A stretch of 64,000 nt of DNA, taken from Chelydra serpentina. Its lineage: Eukaryota; Chordata; Testudines; Chelydridae. The notes under the pieces are model-generated. The model made no database searches, had not been told where the DNA came from, and was given only the letters and a program-made list of their open reading frames with translations. Position 1 is the stretch's first letter. Each line of letters opens with the position of its first letter. The position numbers and the translations under genes are program-made. The stretch spans positions 121,890,001-121,954,000 of the forward strand of contig JBAIAC010000008.1 of NCBI GenBank assembly GCA_037349315.1. Direction: 5' to 3'. Shown here one piece after another: positions 33,880 through 42,625 of the stretch.

Positions 33880-35064
33880 CAGAGCTCTACTCAACCAAAA
33901 ATTCAGAGGATTTCAGTTTCCAAGACAAATTGGTTAGGCATAGCATGGCCTGGCCAGCCTGCAATTCACCTTTATGGAGAGAAAGAAATTGGCTCAAATA
34001 TTTTATCCCTGTCCAGAAAAAAATAGATCACAAGGCAGTCCCACAGCATGTGGTACAAGTTAGTGCCTGCAGCACTGCAGCACCAGCATTTGTCAGACGT
34101 AGCTGTTCCAGACCTGAAACGTCTAGATGGAGTCCAGCACGTCCGCCAAAGGATTTTCTGCTAGATCAGTCTTAACCTCAATCTAGTCAGAAATGCTGTA
34201 TATTGGAACAAATCTGATTCCACAAAATGTTGGTAATGGAAATTCACAGCTCATGTTCCCAGTCACTGCTGATTGCCAATTTGCCTGATAGTTAGGAATT
34301 ATAACTTTTTCAGAAAGCTTCAGAAGCCAGGGTGGTCTGATGCTGCAGAGGCATCTGGCCCAAACTGGTGTTGCAGGGCATGGTTAAATTAAAGGTATTG
34401 ATGTTCCTTCTTTGGGTCCAGTTGAAATTTCCCCCTAAGGAGAGGAAAGAGCATGAAGTAATTGCTTTCAGTAGGTGGTTTATGCTCAAAATCCCTTTTT
34501 GAATCCAATCAGGCTATAGGACAGATTTATAGGCAATTAAAATTTTAGAGTTACCTGAATCTAAATGTGATAAGGGATGATATTTAAACTTAGAAGCAAC
34601 CAGATACCAGGCTTTCCTAATGGTCAAAACTGTGACCATCTTCTCCATAAGGACACAGCAGAAGTCCAAGTTTAGGGACCATTTTAGTGGTGGGTTTCCT
34701 CCTTTGTATACAGCCAGACTGGAGAAGCCTGGGTGTTGTATGCAGAGCTCGGGGAGGGCGCAGGTCAGCCATTGTGTCACTTAACTTAAGATTAAGGATA
34801 CACAGTAACGCCTAAGGTTGGGAAGTCCAAAGTCTCCCGCACCGACAGGCAGCTGCATTTTTCAAAGGATAATTTGGCCTTTGTTCCCCATACCCCACAA
34901 GAGAGTTTTAAAAATGTTAATTCTGGGGGGAAAAAAACAGAAGGCGGAATATAAACTGGCAAGGCGCTTAGGTCAAATAGAAGTCTTGGGAGGACATTCA
35001 TCTTTAATATTTTTAACTTTACCCCAAAGTGATAGCGGAAGGCTTGCCATCTATGTAAATCCAA
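33880..35064 (-). pseudogene. L1 ORF2 C-terminal region, degraded
   Basis: Frames on minus include KLKILKMNVLPRLLFDLSAL and SLNLDFCCVLMEKM, and further 3' a Cys-containing NLYHMLWDCLVIYFF stretch resembling the Cys/His-rich C-terminal segment of L1 ORF2. Several stops and frame changes. Confidence 0.7.
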
Positions 35065-35237
35065 AGCTATGTGTGTGATTAGACTGAAATTAATTTTGAC
35101 TATTTATTTCATGTTCCTAGGAAAGAAGACTCACAAGTACCTGATTTCTGGCTACTGCCAGACAAAAGTATTATTTAAAAGGGCACACATTATGCACCCC
35201 TCAAGAGGTACTGAGAGCCTCTAATTAATAATAAATG

Positions 35238-35433
35238 GAGATATGCCAATCTCCTAGAACTGGAAGGACCTTGAAAGGTCATCGAGTCCAGTCCCCTGCC
35301 TTCACTAGCAGGACCAAGTACTGTCCCCTGACAGATTTTTGCCCCAGATCCCTAAGTGGCCCCTTCAAGGATTGAACTCACAACCCTGGGTTTAGCAGGC
35401 CAATGCTCAAACCACTGAGCTATCCCTCCCCCG
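35238..35433 (-). mobile_element. tRNA-derived SINE with CR1-like tail
   Basis: On minus the head reads GAGGGATAGCTCAGTGGTTT. It has an A box TAGCTCAGTGG (plus 35412-35422) and a B box GTTCAATCC (plus 35369-35377), the spacing of an internal RNA polymerase III promoter. The body continues to a tail containing GACCTTTCAAGGTCCTTCC, similar to the CR1 3' end, as known for the tortoise Pol III SINEs that borrow CR1 machinery. It has inserted in the L1 remnant, between RT and C-terminal parts. Confidence 0.85.
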
Positions 35434-35499
35434 ACTTGTGCTTGTTAGCTTTGTACCCTGAGATTTTCCCAGACAATTCAATAGTTTATAAATCATCAT

Positions 35500-36200
35500 C
35501 ATATAAGCATATTTTCATCCCCATGGATCTTATTTTTATACTCTGAGCCCTGGGTGTGCTCTAATTTGTATTGCCAATGGCTCTAAAGTCAAACTAAATA
35601 GGAGGAGGGAAAGATCTGTCTAGTACCACGATGGAGATTGAAAGGAGGGGAAATGTAGTTATTTGTTACAACATGGGATCTAGAATTGGAGTACAAAAGT
35701 CTAATCTAGGAAATGAAAGAGACCAAATCCAAATTTTTATAGGATGAGGAACAAATACCTCCAATTTACACTATCAAAGGCTTTTTCCATGTCCAGTGAC
35801 AGAACAGCCATCATCTTCAAGGGGTTAGCACACTGATAAACTGACAAGTGTTGCCTGACCCATGTCTCTCTTGCATATAACCCACCTAATCTGGGTGTGC
35901 TATGTATCTCACTACTTTTTCTAATCATCCAGGTAGAATTTTAGAAAATATTTTAATGTCAGAAATGATTAAGAATATTGGTCATCTGTGTCAGGTTTAA
36001 GGATGACTGAGATTAGGGCTTCATTCATTGAAGGGGGCAGAGTACTTCTGCCAAAAGCCTCAGTGTATAATTCAGCCAGTTTTGGAGTCAGGGTAGCTCT
36101 GAATTGGGCATAAAATTCATCTGGAAAGTAGTCTATGGCCAGGGCCTTACCTGATTTCATGTTGCCTAGGGTAGCCATAATTTCAGAGGTATGGAATGGG
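35500..36200 (-). pseudogene. L1 ORF2 reverse transcriptase region, degraded
   Basis: NMKSGKALAIDYFPDEFYAQ, then PPSMNEALISVILKP, then SLDMEKAFDSVNWRYLF with the first RT Asp. A degraded FGFG...LLFSLTLEPLAIQIR block follows. The order and motifs match the L1/Tx1 group RT. Stops and frameshifts throughout. The YADD motif was not found, partly because the SINE insertion and decay lie downstream. Confidence 0.8.
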
Positions 36201-36779
36201 GAATTGAGCGAAACTTTTTGTTCTTCTGCTGGCTGGGGGAATTGCTGATTTTGGGTGTACTCATCAAGTATCTGATCATCAGGGGTCTTCTTCTAAATAC
36301 AAGCATTGGTAGAATCTGGAGAATTCATTAATAATTTTTTAGATTCGCGAGTATCTGACACTCACTTGAGTGAAATGAGTGGGATTTTAGTTTTTAATGA
36401 ATTCATTCTAAGTCTATGTGCTAATAATTTCCCCACCTTTAATTGCTCAATTCCCAGCATGCCTTGTTTTAATTTAAACAACGCAAATTCAGCCTGAGCT
36501 GAAGTTATTTTATTAATTTCACATCTGAGACTGGTTACGTCTCAGAGTTTATCCAAAGAGGGGTAATCAGCATAGCTGAGTTCTGCCTCCTTGAGCTTTT
36601 CCATTAGTCATCAGCTCAATCTGTCTGGCACTCTTTTTGTGGAAAGAATAGGATATTATCCTGCCCCTTAAGTCATTTCTCCCCCCACAAGCTTTTTCAA
36701 TTGTATCTAGAAGTAAAGAGCAGTATTAACCGCCATCTTCTGGTAGCCTAGTTTTTCAGGAGGTGAGAGCTACAGTATC

Positions 36780-37084
36780 ACTGGGGTGTGATCAGAAATC
36801 ATAATGGCTTTTAATTGTTAATAACACAGCTACCAAGATACCTGTTGCCAAAAATAACTATTCGGTGAGTATATGGAGTGTGGAGGTGAAAAAAAAGTAT
36901 AGTCTCTACCTGTAGGGTGCTGCAGCCTCCTTATGTCCTTTAAACCCAATTCCTCCATCTAGATAATAATCGTCTGCCTAGTGGAGGATGGGGATCACTG
37001 AGGTCTGCTTGACCTGTCCAAAAGCAGTTCTAACACTTGTTGAAGTCCCCCCATTATAATAACATTTTCTGGGAAGGAGTACTG
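36780..37084 (-). pseudogene. L1 ORF2 endonuclease region, C-terminal half
   Basis: Minus frames give SFPENVIIMGG and LDRSSRPQ, then RRLQHPTGRDYTFFSPPHS and finally ISDHTPVIL. These correspond to the GDFN, DYTF and SDH motifs of APE-type endonucleases (the DFN part of the first is changed here). The N-terminal half would lie on the other side of the Penelope insertion, and I could not recognise it there. Confidence 0.75.
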
Positions 37085-37347
37085 TAGTTTTAAGAATGCT
37101 TGATAGAGATCTTGTAGGTGTTTATCTCTGTCTGAGGGATTGGAGCAAATGCGGTTGTATCTTGGAGCTTGGCTGTAGACAATGGATCGTGTGGTGTGTT
37201 CTGGATGGAAGCTGGAGGCATGTAGGTAAGTATAGCGGTCAGTTGGTTTCCAGTATAGGGTGGTGTTTGTGGCCATCATTTATCAGCACAGTAGCGTCTA
37301 GGAAATGGGGCCATGCGGGTGCCCATAGCAGTTCCGCTGACTTGAAG
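37085..37347 (-). pseudogene. Penelope reverse transcriptase core/thumb, inverted fragment
   Basis: Minus frames contain SGTAMGTRMAP (RT core motif of Penelope-like elements), then TLYWKPTDRYTYLHASSFHP, SIVYSQAPRYNRICSNPSD and KHLQDLYQAFLKLQ. There is an internal gap after TRMAP. The sequence ends exactly where the plus-strand part resumes (EAFLQLQY), as expected for an inversion during target-primed insertion. Confidence 0.75.
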
Positions 37348-37802
37348 GTATATATTGTCCCCAAATGTGAAGCATTCTTACAACTACAATACCCACCTGC
37401 TGAAGTGAAAAAACAGATTGACAGAGCCAGAAGAGTACCCAGGAGTCACCTACTACAGGACAGGCCCAACAAAGAAAATAACAGAACGCCATTAGCCGTC
37501 ACCTTCAGCCCCAACCTAAAACCTCTCCAGCGCATCATCAAAGATCTACAACCTATCCTGAAAGATGATCCCTCACTCTCACAGATCTTGGGAGATAGAC
37601 CAGTCCTCGCTTACAGACAGCCCCCCAATCTGAAGCAAATACTCACCAGCAACCACACATCAAAAACACTAACCCAGGAACCTACCCTCGCAACAAAACC
37701 CGATGCCAATTCTGTCCACATATTTATTCAACTGACACAATCATAGGACCTAATCACATCAGCCACGCCATCAGGAATCCGTTCACCTGCACATCTACCA
37801 AT

Positions 37803-38114
37803 GTGATATATGCCATCACGTGCCAGCAATGCCCCTCTGCCGTGTACACTGGACAAACTGTACAGTCTCTACGCAAAAGAATAAATGGACACAAATCTAA
37901 CATCAGGAATCATAACCTTCAAAAACCAGTAGGAGAACACTTCAACCTCCCTGGTCACTCAATAACAGACTTGAAGGTGACAATTTTAAAACAGAAAAAC
38001 TTCAAAAACAGACTCCAACGAGAAGCTGCTGAACTGGAATTAATTTGCAAATTGGACACCATCAACCTAGGGTTAAACAGAGACTGGGAATGGCTCGGTC
38101 ATTACACTCATTGA
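37803..38114 (+). pseudogene. Penelope GIY-YIG endonuclease domain
   Basis: 104-codon frame. It reads MIYAITCQQCPSAVYTGQT, then LRKRINGHKSNIRNHNLQKP and VGEHFNLPGHSITDLKV, and ends ELELICKLDTINLGLNRDW. The Y.I.C..C...Y.GQT...R...H pattern is the GIY-YIG nuclease of Penelope-like elements, with upstream CxxC. It is separated by frame changes from the RT part at 37350-37746, so it is not part of an intact ORF. Confidence 0.85.
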
Positions 38115-39078
38115 ATCTATTTCCCCAAGATTAAGTATTCTCATACCTTCTTGTCAACTGTCTGATATAGGCCTTCTTGATTATCACTACAAAAGGTTTC
38201 TTTCCTCCTGCTGATAATAGCTCATCTAAATTAAATAGCCTCTTGGAAGTTGCCATACCAATTCTACCTTTTCTGTGTGTATATATACATCTTGCTTCTG
38301 TGTGTTCCATTCTATATATCCGATGAAGTGGGCTATAGCCTATTGAAAGCTTATGCTGAAATAAATGTGTTAGTCTCTAAGGTGCCACAATTACTCCTGT
38401 TCTTTTTATGGATACAGAGACTAACACGGCTGCTACTCTGAAACCATTTTAAATAGGGTTTCTGGGATAAATGCACACAGTGGATCAACTGGAAAAATGA
38501 GGCATGAGAAACAAGAAACTACTTTTCCACCTCCTATAAATAGGTCCAAAATCCCAGTGTATGGCTCTCCAATGGCCAGCTCTTTTAAAAACACATAGGA
38601 AGTGAAATAATGCCCTCATCCCTGTGCACATTACCCAATATCAACATCTGCAATTTAAACTGAATACTTTACCAGTATGCTGTTCTTAAAATCATTAAGT
38701 AAGGCAACCCTTCCCACACCCCACTCCTCTTCCTCCTGGAAGCACAAAACCAATCGGGGGAAAAGCCCATAACCATTATTAGAAATAGAGTCAGGAGATC
38801 TGGACTGATAGGTGACCAACTGCAGTTCATATAGTTTGTTAAGCAAAGCAATCAATGTGGTGTTTCAAAGAGTGGATAGGATATAGTTACTATCTCCACT
38901 GGAGCCAGGTTGGTCTGGATTTTTGCTCAGTGAGATGTGTTGTGCTGATCTGAGTCTATGAATGTCTGATGGTTCCGCCTGGCTTTAAATATGGGTATGA
39001 TGGAGGATATGGGAGGTACAGAGCTGAGGTGAGCACTTCTCTGGATCCCTTCACTTCTGACAACAACGACCCAGCATC

Positions 39079-40190
39079 TCAAGTGTTGAATAGCAAATCC
39101 CATGGCAATGTAATTTTGGTTCTATAGAAAAACCACACACTGTAGTTTTCTGCTTCTCCCAGTTTAGAGACGCTAAGGGCCTGGCTATCCACCTTGATCT
39201 TAAAAAGAGCTTGGAAGGCTATAAAATAAGTTAGTCCTTTCTCCTTGCCTGCTTCCTTGATATATTTAACAGGGCTCTCTTTTTTGATTACCTCCTGGCT
39301 GTAGTTGAGAAATATCACTATTCTATGCCCTTTCCAGCTCAGGTTTCCTTTTTCCCCAAACTTCAGTTTTTTTCGTTTTGTTTAGTTTTTATAAGAATGA
39401 ATTATTTCACATTGTATTTTAGAAAATTTAATATAAATGCTTGGCTTGGAATTAGTTGAGGGTTTGGTGGCTAGGAGCAGTGGGCCCTTTCTATATTCAG
39501 CTCTGTGTCCAGGTATAAGGAAAGAATCTCAAGTGGTGTCTTACACAAAAGTTCTACAGGTTTTTCCCCCACTTCCTCAGGGTATCCAACCACCCTCAAA
39601 TTATTTCTTCTGGACTGGCCTTACAGATCGATTCTATCTTTCAGCTTTTAGATCAGACATGGTTGGTTTGCACTGATCATAAGAGAGTTCATATTTTCTT
39701 CTAAGGTAGACATTCTAACTTCTCCCGCCCTGATCCTGGAGATTAGCCCCTGCAAACTGATCTGGTGTGCTGCAGTTATGGTTTTAATTTCAGAGAAATT
39801 CTCTGATACAGTAGTTCTCTAACTTTTGAACTGGTGACCCCTTTCACATAGCAAGCGTCTGACTGCGATCCCCCTTAGAAATTAATAAATTTTAAAAATA
39901 TATTTAACACCATTATAAATGCTGAGGCAAAGCAGGGTTTGGGGTGGAGGCTGACAGCTCACGACCCCCCCATGTAATAACTTCCCTACCCTGAGGAGTC
40001 CCGGCCTTCAGTTTGAGAACCCCTGCTCTGATATTTTCATAAGCAGGATCTGTTCTTCAGCTATCTGCTTTATCGTATTGTAGACCTGCACCTTCTTGAA
40101 TGGTGCCATGCTGCCCTGTACAGGGCTATCAGAGACCCTCTGATTCTTCACAATTTCTAGTGAGTCTGGGGAGTTCAAAACCAGATCCAT
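39079..40190 (-). pseudogene. L1 ORF1, split by a hAT MITE
   Basis: On minus, VQVYNTIKQIAEEQILLMKI is cut by the hAT copy (39809-40025). It continues as NFSEIKTITAAHQISLQGL and a predicted coiled coil. Next come RSRRNNLRVVGYPE (the RRM-like block) and IFLNYSQEVIKKESPVKYIK, LTYFIAFQALFKIKVDSQAL in the C-terminal domain. L1 ORF1 is an RNA-binding chaperone needed for transposition. Several stops make this copy dead. Confidence 0.8.
39809..40025. mobile_element. hAT MITE with perfect 8-bp target duplication
   Basis: Left end CAGTAGTTCTCTAACTTTTG, right end CAGTTTGAGAACCCCTG. Duplication CTCTGATA at 39801-39808 and 40026-40033. It sits inside L1 ORF1, so it inserted later than the L1. 217 bp, non-coding. 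Confidence 0.93.
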
Positions 40191-40503
40191 CTGCTACAAT
40201 GATGTTAAAGAGCAGGATGAGCCACGCAGAGACAAACTGTGGCGTTAGCACAGTGGATGTTGACAGATTTTAGTGAGGCTGAGCAAAAGCTCGAGATCTA
40301 GGCAGACATTTTCCCCTGCTGGCTCCCGCAAGCTGACAGAGGATATCTTTAGAGAAGTGCATAAAACATATTTTCTTATTACTAAAATAACATTAGAACT
40401 CAATTGCTGACTTTGTGGCAACATGATTACTTATTGTACTTTGTTATACGACTTTAAAAAAAATTGCTCAATTCCTTCCTCTTTATAACCAGTATTAATT
40501 TAC

Positions 40504-40622
40504 CTGGGTTCTATTAAAATCCTTGGTAGCTGCACAAACAGCTTGTCTGGTTTCTATGTCTTTTCTTTGTAGTTCCATGGCCTTTTGATCTAGGTCTATC
40601 CTGTTCTTGTCATGGAGATCCT
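40504..40622 (-). CDS. RIBC2: RIBC2 exon 4
   Basis: 119 nt, shorter than most exons and not easily seen as an open frame. Acceptor AAATTTAG, donor GTAAAT. It enters in phase 1 (completing a Glu codon with exon 3) and leaves in phase 0. The peptide is EDLHDKNRIDLDQKAMELQR, then KDIETRQAVCAATKDFNRTQ, a charged coiled-coil segment that links the exon 3 and exon 5 domains. Phase fit on both sides supports the call. Confidence 0.9.
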
Positions 40623-40993
40623 CTAAATTTGATTAAAACAGAATTTAGTTGATAAGGCTTATCCATGCATATGTAAATGTCATTTTAAAACAGTTGTTGG
40701 TTGATAAACTATTCACATAATATTAAACAGAAAGCCATCTCATGTATCCCTTTCCAAATTCCACAGCTAAGGTTTGTCATCATAGAATGTTTAATGAGTC
40801 AGTAAATTAACATATCAAGCAATCCAGGTTAGAAATGTAAAAAATGAAGCTAACTTTTTTTAATGCTTGTTTGTTCAAAACTTGTTTGGACAAAAAGTTT
40901 TTTAAAAAATATTGTAACTATTCCCAGAAAACACTTTTTTCGGGACAGAAACGAAAAAATAAATCAGAGCTTCATTTTATCTACTGTAACATT

Positions 40994-41239
40994 CACAGGC
41001 GCCAACTTCCGGTGGCGCCGGTGGGGGCTGACGCTGGGCCCCGCCCCTGACGCTGGGTGACGTGGCGGGGCCCCGCCCCCGACGCAACGTCGCCCAGCAT
41101 CGGGGGCGGGGCCCCACAACGTCTCCCGGTGCTGAGGTGAGCTTGCTGCGGGTCCTGGGGCTGGCGGGGAGCTGGGCAACCACCAATTTTTCCCCGTGGG
41201 TGCTCCAGCCCCGGAGCACCCACAGAGTCGGCGCCTATG
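40994..41239. mobile_element. hAT MITE with perfect 8-bp target duplication
   Basis: Ends CACAGGCGCC and GGCGCCTATG, duplication GTAACATT at 40986-40993 and 41240-41247. Interior very CpG-rich with repeated GACGCTGGG and GGGGCCCCGCCCC blocks in both orientations, so it should fold strongly. Shares its right part (GCTCCAGCCCCGGAGCACCC) with the copy at 20982-21314. Confidence 0.92.
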
Positions 41240-41281
41240 GTAACATTAGTATAAAAGCATAACAAGTACCTTCACTTCATT

Positions 41282-41502
41282 GGAAGTGACAAAGAGTCCT
41301 GTGGCACCTTATAGACTAACAGACGTATTGGAGCATAAGCTTTCGTGGGTGAATACCCACTTCTTCGGATGCATCTGACGAAGTGGGCATTCACCCATGA
41401 AAGCTTATGCTCCAATACGTCTGTTAGTCTATAAGGTGCCACAGGACTCTCTGTCGCTCCTACAGATCCAGACTAACACAGCTACCCCTCTGATACTTGA
41501 CT
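41282..41502. mobile_element. Penelope-derived near-perfect palindrome
   Basis: The two 90-bp arms (41282-41371 and 41372-41461) are nearly exact reverse complements centred on GATGCATC at 41368-41375. Each arm is the terminal region of a Penelope-like element (GTGGCACCTTATAGACTAAC, AAGCTTTCGTGGGTG). The right side continues with CAGACTAACACAGCTACC, the usual element end. The head-to-head layout is typical of Penelope 5' inversions. Confidence 0.85.
41375..41412 (+). other. Hammerhead-ribozyme-like core
   Basis: CTGACGA at 41375-41381 is followed by a short stem TGGG/CCCA and then GAAAGCTTATGCTC (41399-41412). That gives CUGANGA, stem II, GAAA, a tiny stem III (AGC UUAU GCU) and a UC cleavage site. 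Penelope-like elements are known to carry minimal hammerhead motifs in this place. One extra A precedes stem II, and stem I is not obvious in the palindromic context, so activity is uncertain. Confidence 0.5.
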
Positions 41503-41856
41503 TCATTGAATCAAACATTCAAAATACACAAGCTTTTTTGAAACCATCCAGTCTCCCCATTTCAGGTGTATAGGGGAAAAGAAGATTAGAAATTCATGGG
41601 ATCATCGTAAGTTCTCAATACAGGTATTTTAACTGAGACATTAAAACAAGTTCATTTTTGTCAGTCTGTAGAGGATGTCTATGTGAAGTTAAAATTCCCA
41701 CCGCACTTTTATGAAATGAGTATTGAATACACTGAAATTTTCCTATATCACAGATTGGCATTATGGCTATTCTACAGTTTTGTGAATTATTCACAGGAGA
41801 ATTTGTAAAAAAGAAAAGAAAAGCATTAAAATCAAATTTCTACCTTCATTTGTTAC

Positions 41857-42201
41857 CTGCAAATTTCTGGTCTGCTAATGCATTCTTCCAGTTTCTCTGT
41901 TGCTGTAGAGACCATTCTCTTGACTGCTCCTTTTGAAATTTCACTCTTTGATCATGGTTTAAATCTTCTCCTAGAAACTTCTGCAAGCCAGATATAGTAC
42001 ATCGAGGGTCATTGTCAGAGAGGCGAGCAGGAGTATCCTTCTTCAGGGCCTGTGGGTCAGACAAATCAAACTCACGCCGAGTTTCTGGCTTCTGAAAATT
42101 CTGTTGAAACTCAGTGACAGCTTTGTTTAGATTTTTGATGTCCTGTTTCTGTCGTTCTTCTAACATACAGATGATCTTGTCGTTTTGCTTCATTTCACCA
42201 G
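41857..42201 (-). CDS. RIBC2: RIBC2 exon 3
   Basis: 345 nt, largest exon of the gene seen here. Acceptor TTTTGTAG, donor GTAACA. It enters in phase 1 (Ala codon shared with exon 2: A-GEMKQNDK) and leaves in phase 1. The peptide includes ICMLEERQKQDIKNLNKAV, FQKPETRREFDLSDPQALKK, DNDPRCTISGLQKFLGEDLN and EQSREWSLQQQRNWKNA. The blocks KPETRREFDLSDP and DNDPR.TISG are family signatures of RIB43A proteins (RIBC1/RIBC2). Fully open with no lesion. This is the strongest single piece of evidence for the gene. Confidence 0.96.
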
Positions 42202-42519
42202 CTACAAAATGATTATAAACAAGGTGAAACTATGAGATTCAAAATGTACAGGGGGCTGTAAAAAATGAAGAATATGATCTTGAAAAAAGACTAGAAAATA
42301 AATCTTTGAACTATTAGACTTAAGTCAGTTAGGAGGTCAAAGCTGGTAAATGATTTTTCTAAGCTGATAGTGCTATTCAATTATAAAAACTCTCAATTGT
42401 TAAGAATCACCTTTGGCACCAGAAACTTGCTGGGAAATATAATCAAAAATATACATAAAATAAAGATATAAAATACATTCAACCATGATTTGAGGACTTC
42501 AATAGCTGAGACATAGGTG

Positions 42520-42625
42520 AGAGGATTATTCCAGGAGTGAGTGGGTGAGATTCTGTGGCCTGCATTGTGCAGGTGGTCAGACTAGATGATCATAATGGTC
42601 CCTTCTGACCTTAAAGTCTATGACA
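42520..42625 (+). mobile_element. CR1 LINE 3' end
   Basis: Contains GGTCAGACTAGATGATCATA and GGTCCCTTCTGACCTTAAAG, ending TCTATGA. Same tail block as at 21330-21574. 5'-truncated. Confidence 0.8.

Larger units (their letters stand above)
37085..38446 (+). mobile_element. Penelope-like element with 5' inverted segment
   Basis: The plus part (about 37348-38446) codes the end of the reverse transcriptase (EAFLQLQYPPAEVKKQIDRA) and a GIY-YIG endonuclease. It ends with the terminal region AACACGGCTGCTACTCTGAA. The first part (about 37085-37347) is inverted. On minus it codes SGTAMGTRMAP, TLYWKPTDRYTYLH and SDRDKHLQDLYQAFLKL, which normally precede the plus part. The element is inserted in the endonuclease part of an L1 copy. 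Confidence 0.85.
33680..40350 (-). mobile_element. L1-clade LINE, near full length, nested insertions
   Basis: Reading on minus, recognisable L1 parts occur in the right order. ORF1: coiled coil then RSRRNNLRVVGYPE (about 40190-39079). ORF2 endonuclease: NVIIMGG...LDRSSRPQ, RRLQHPTGRDYTFFSPPHS, ISDHTPV (about 37085-36780). Reverse transcriptase: NMKSGKALAIDYFPDEFYAQ, SLDMEKAFDSVNWRYLF, LLFSLTLEPLAIQIR (about 36200-35500). C-terminal part: KMNVLPRLLFDL, NLYHMLWDC (about 35064-33880). The element is interrupted by a SINE, a Penelope-like element and a hAT MITE. Many stops and frameshifts are present. The outer limits are approximate. No host function. Confidence 0.85.
29936..40503 (-). other. 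RIBC2: RIBC2 intron 4
   Basis: A 10.6-kb GT-AG intron. About 29936-31280 is AT-rich and featureless to me. About 31290-31800 is an unclassified interspersed repeat with a CTATAAAGAGCTG motif and GAGGGGACATCATGGTGC near its end. About 31950-32080 holds an old palindromic repeat. About 32410-32550 holds an exon-like open frame on the RIBC2 strand. An A-run followed by a G-run lies near 32940-32965. From about 33680 to 40350 the intron is an L1-clade LINE with nested insertions. Confidence 0.75.
40623..41856 (-). other. RIBC2: RIBC2 intron 3
   Basis: GT-AG intron of 1.2 kb. Contains a hAT MITE (40994-41239) and a Penelope-derived palindrome (41282-41502). The rest is AT-rich and unremarkable. 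Confidence 0.8.

Noticed and set aside
35358..35433. tRNA gene on minus
   Set aside because: A and B boxes are present, but the anticodon arm has mismatches and the sequence continues into a CR1-like tail, so it is a SINE head.
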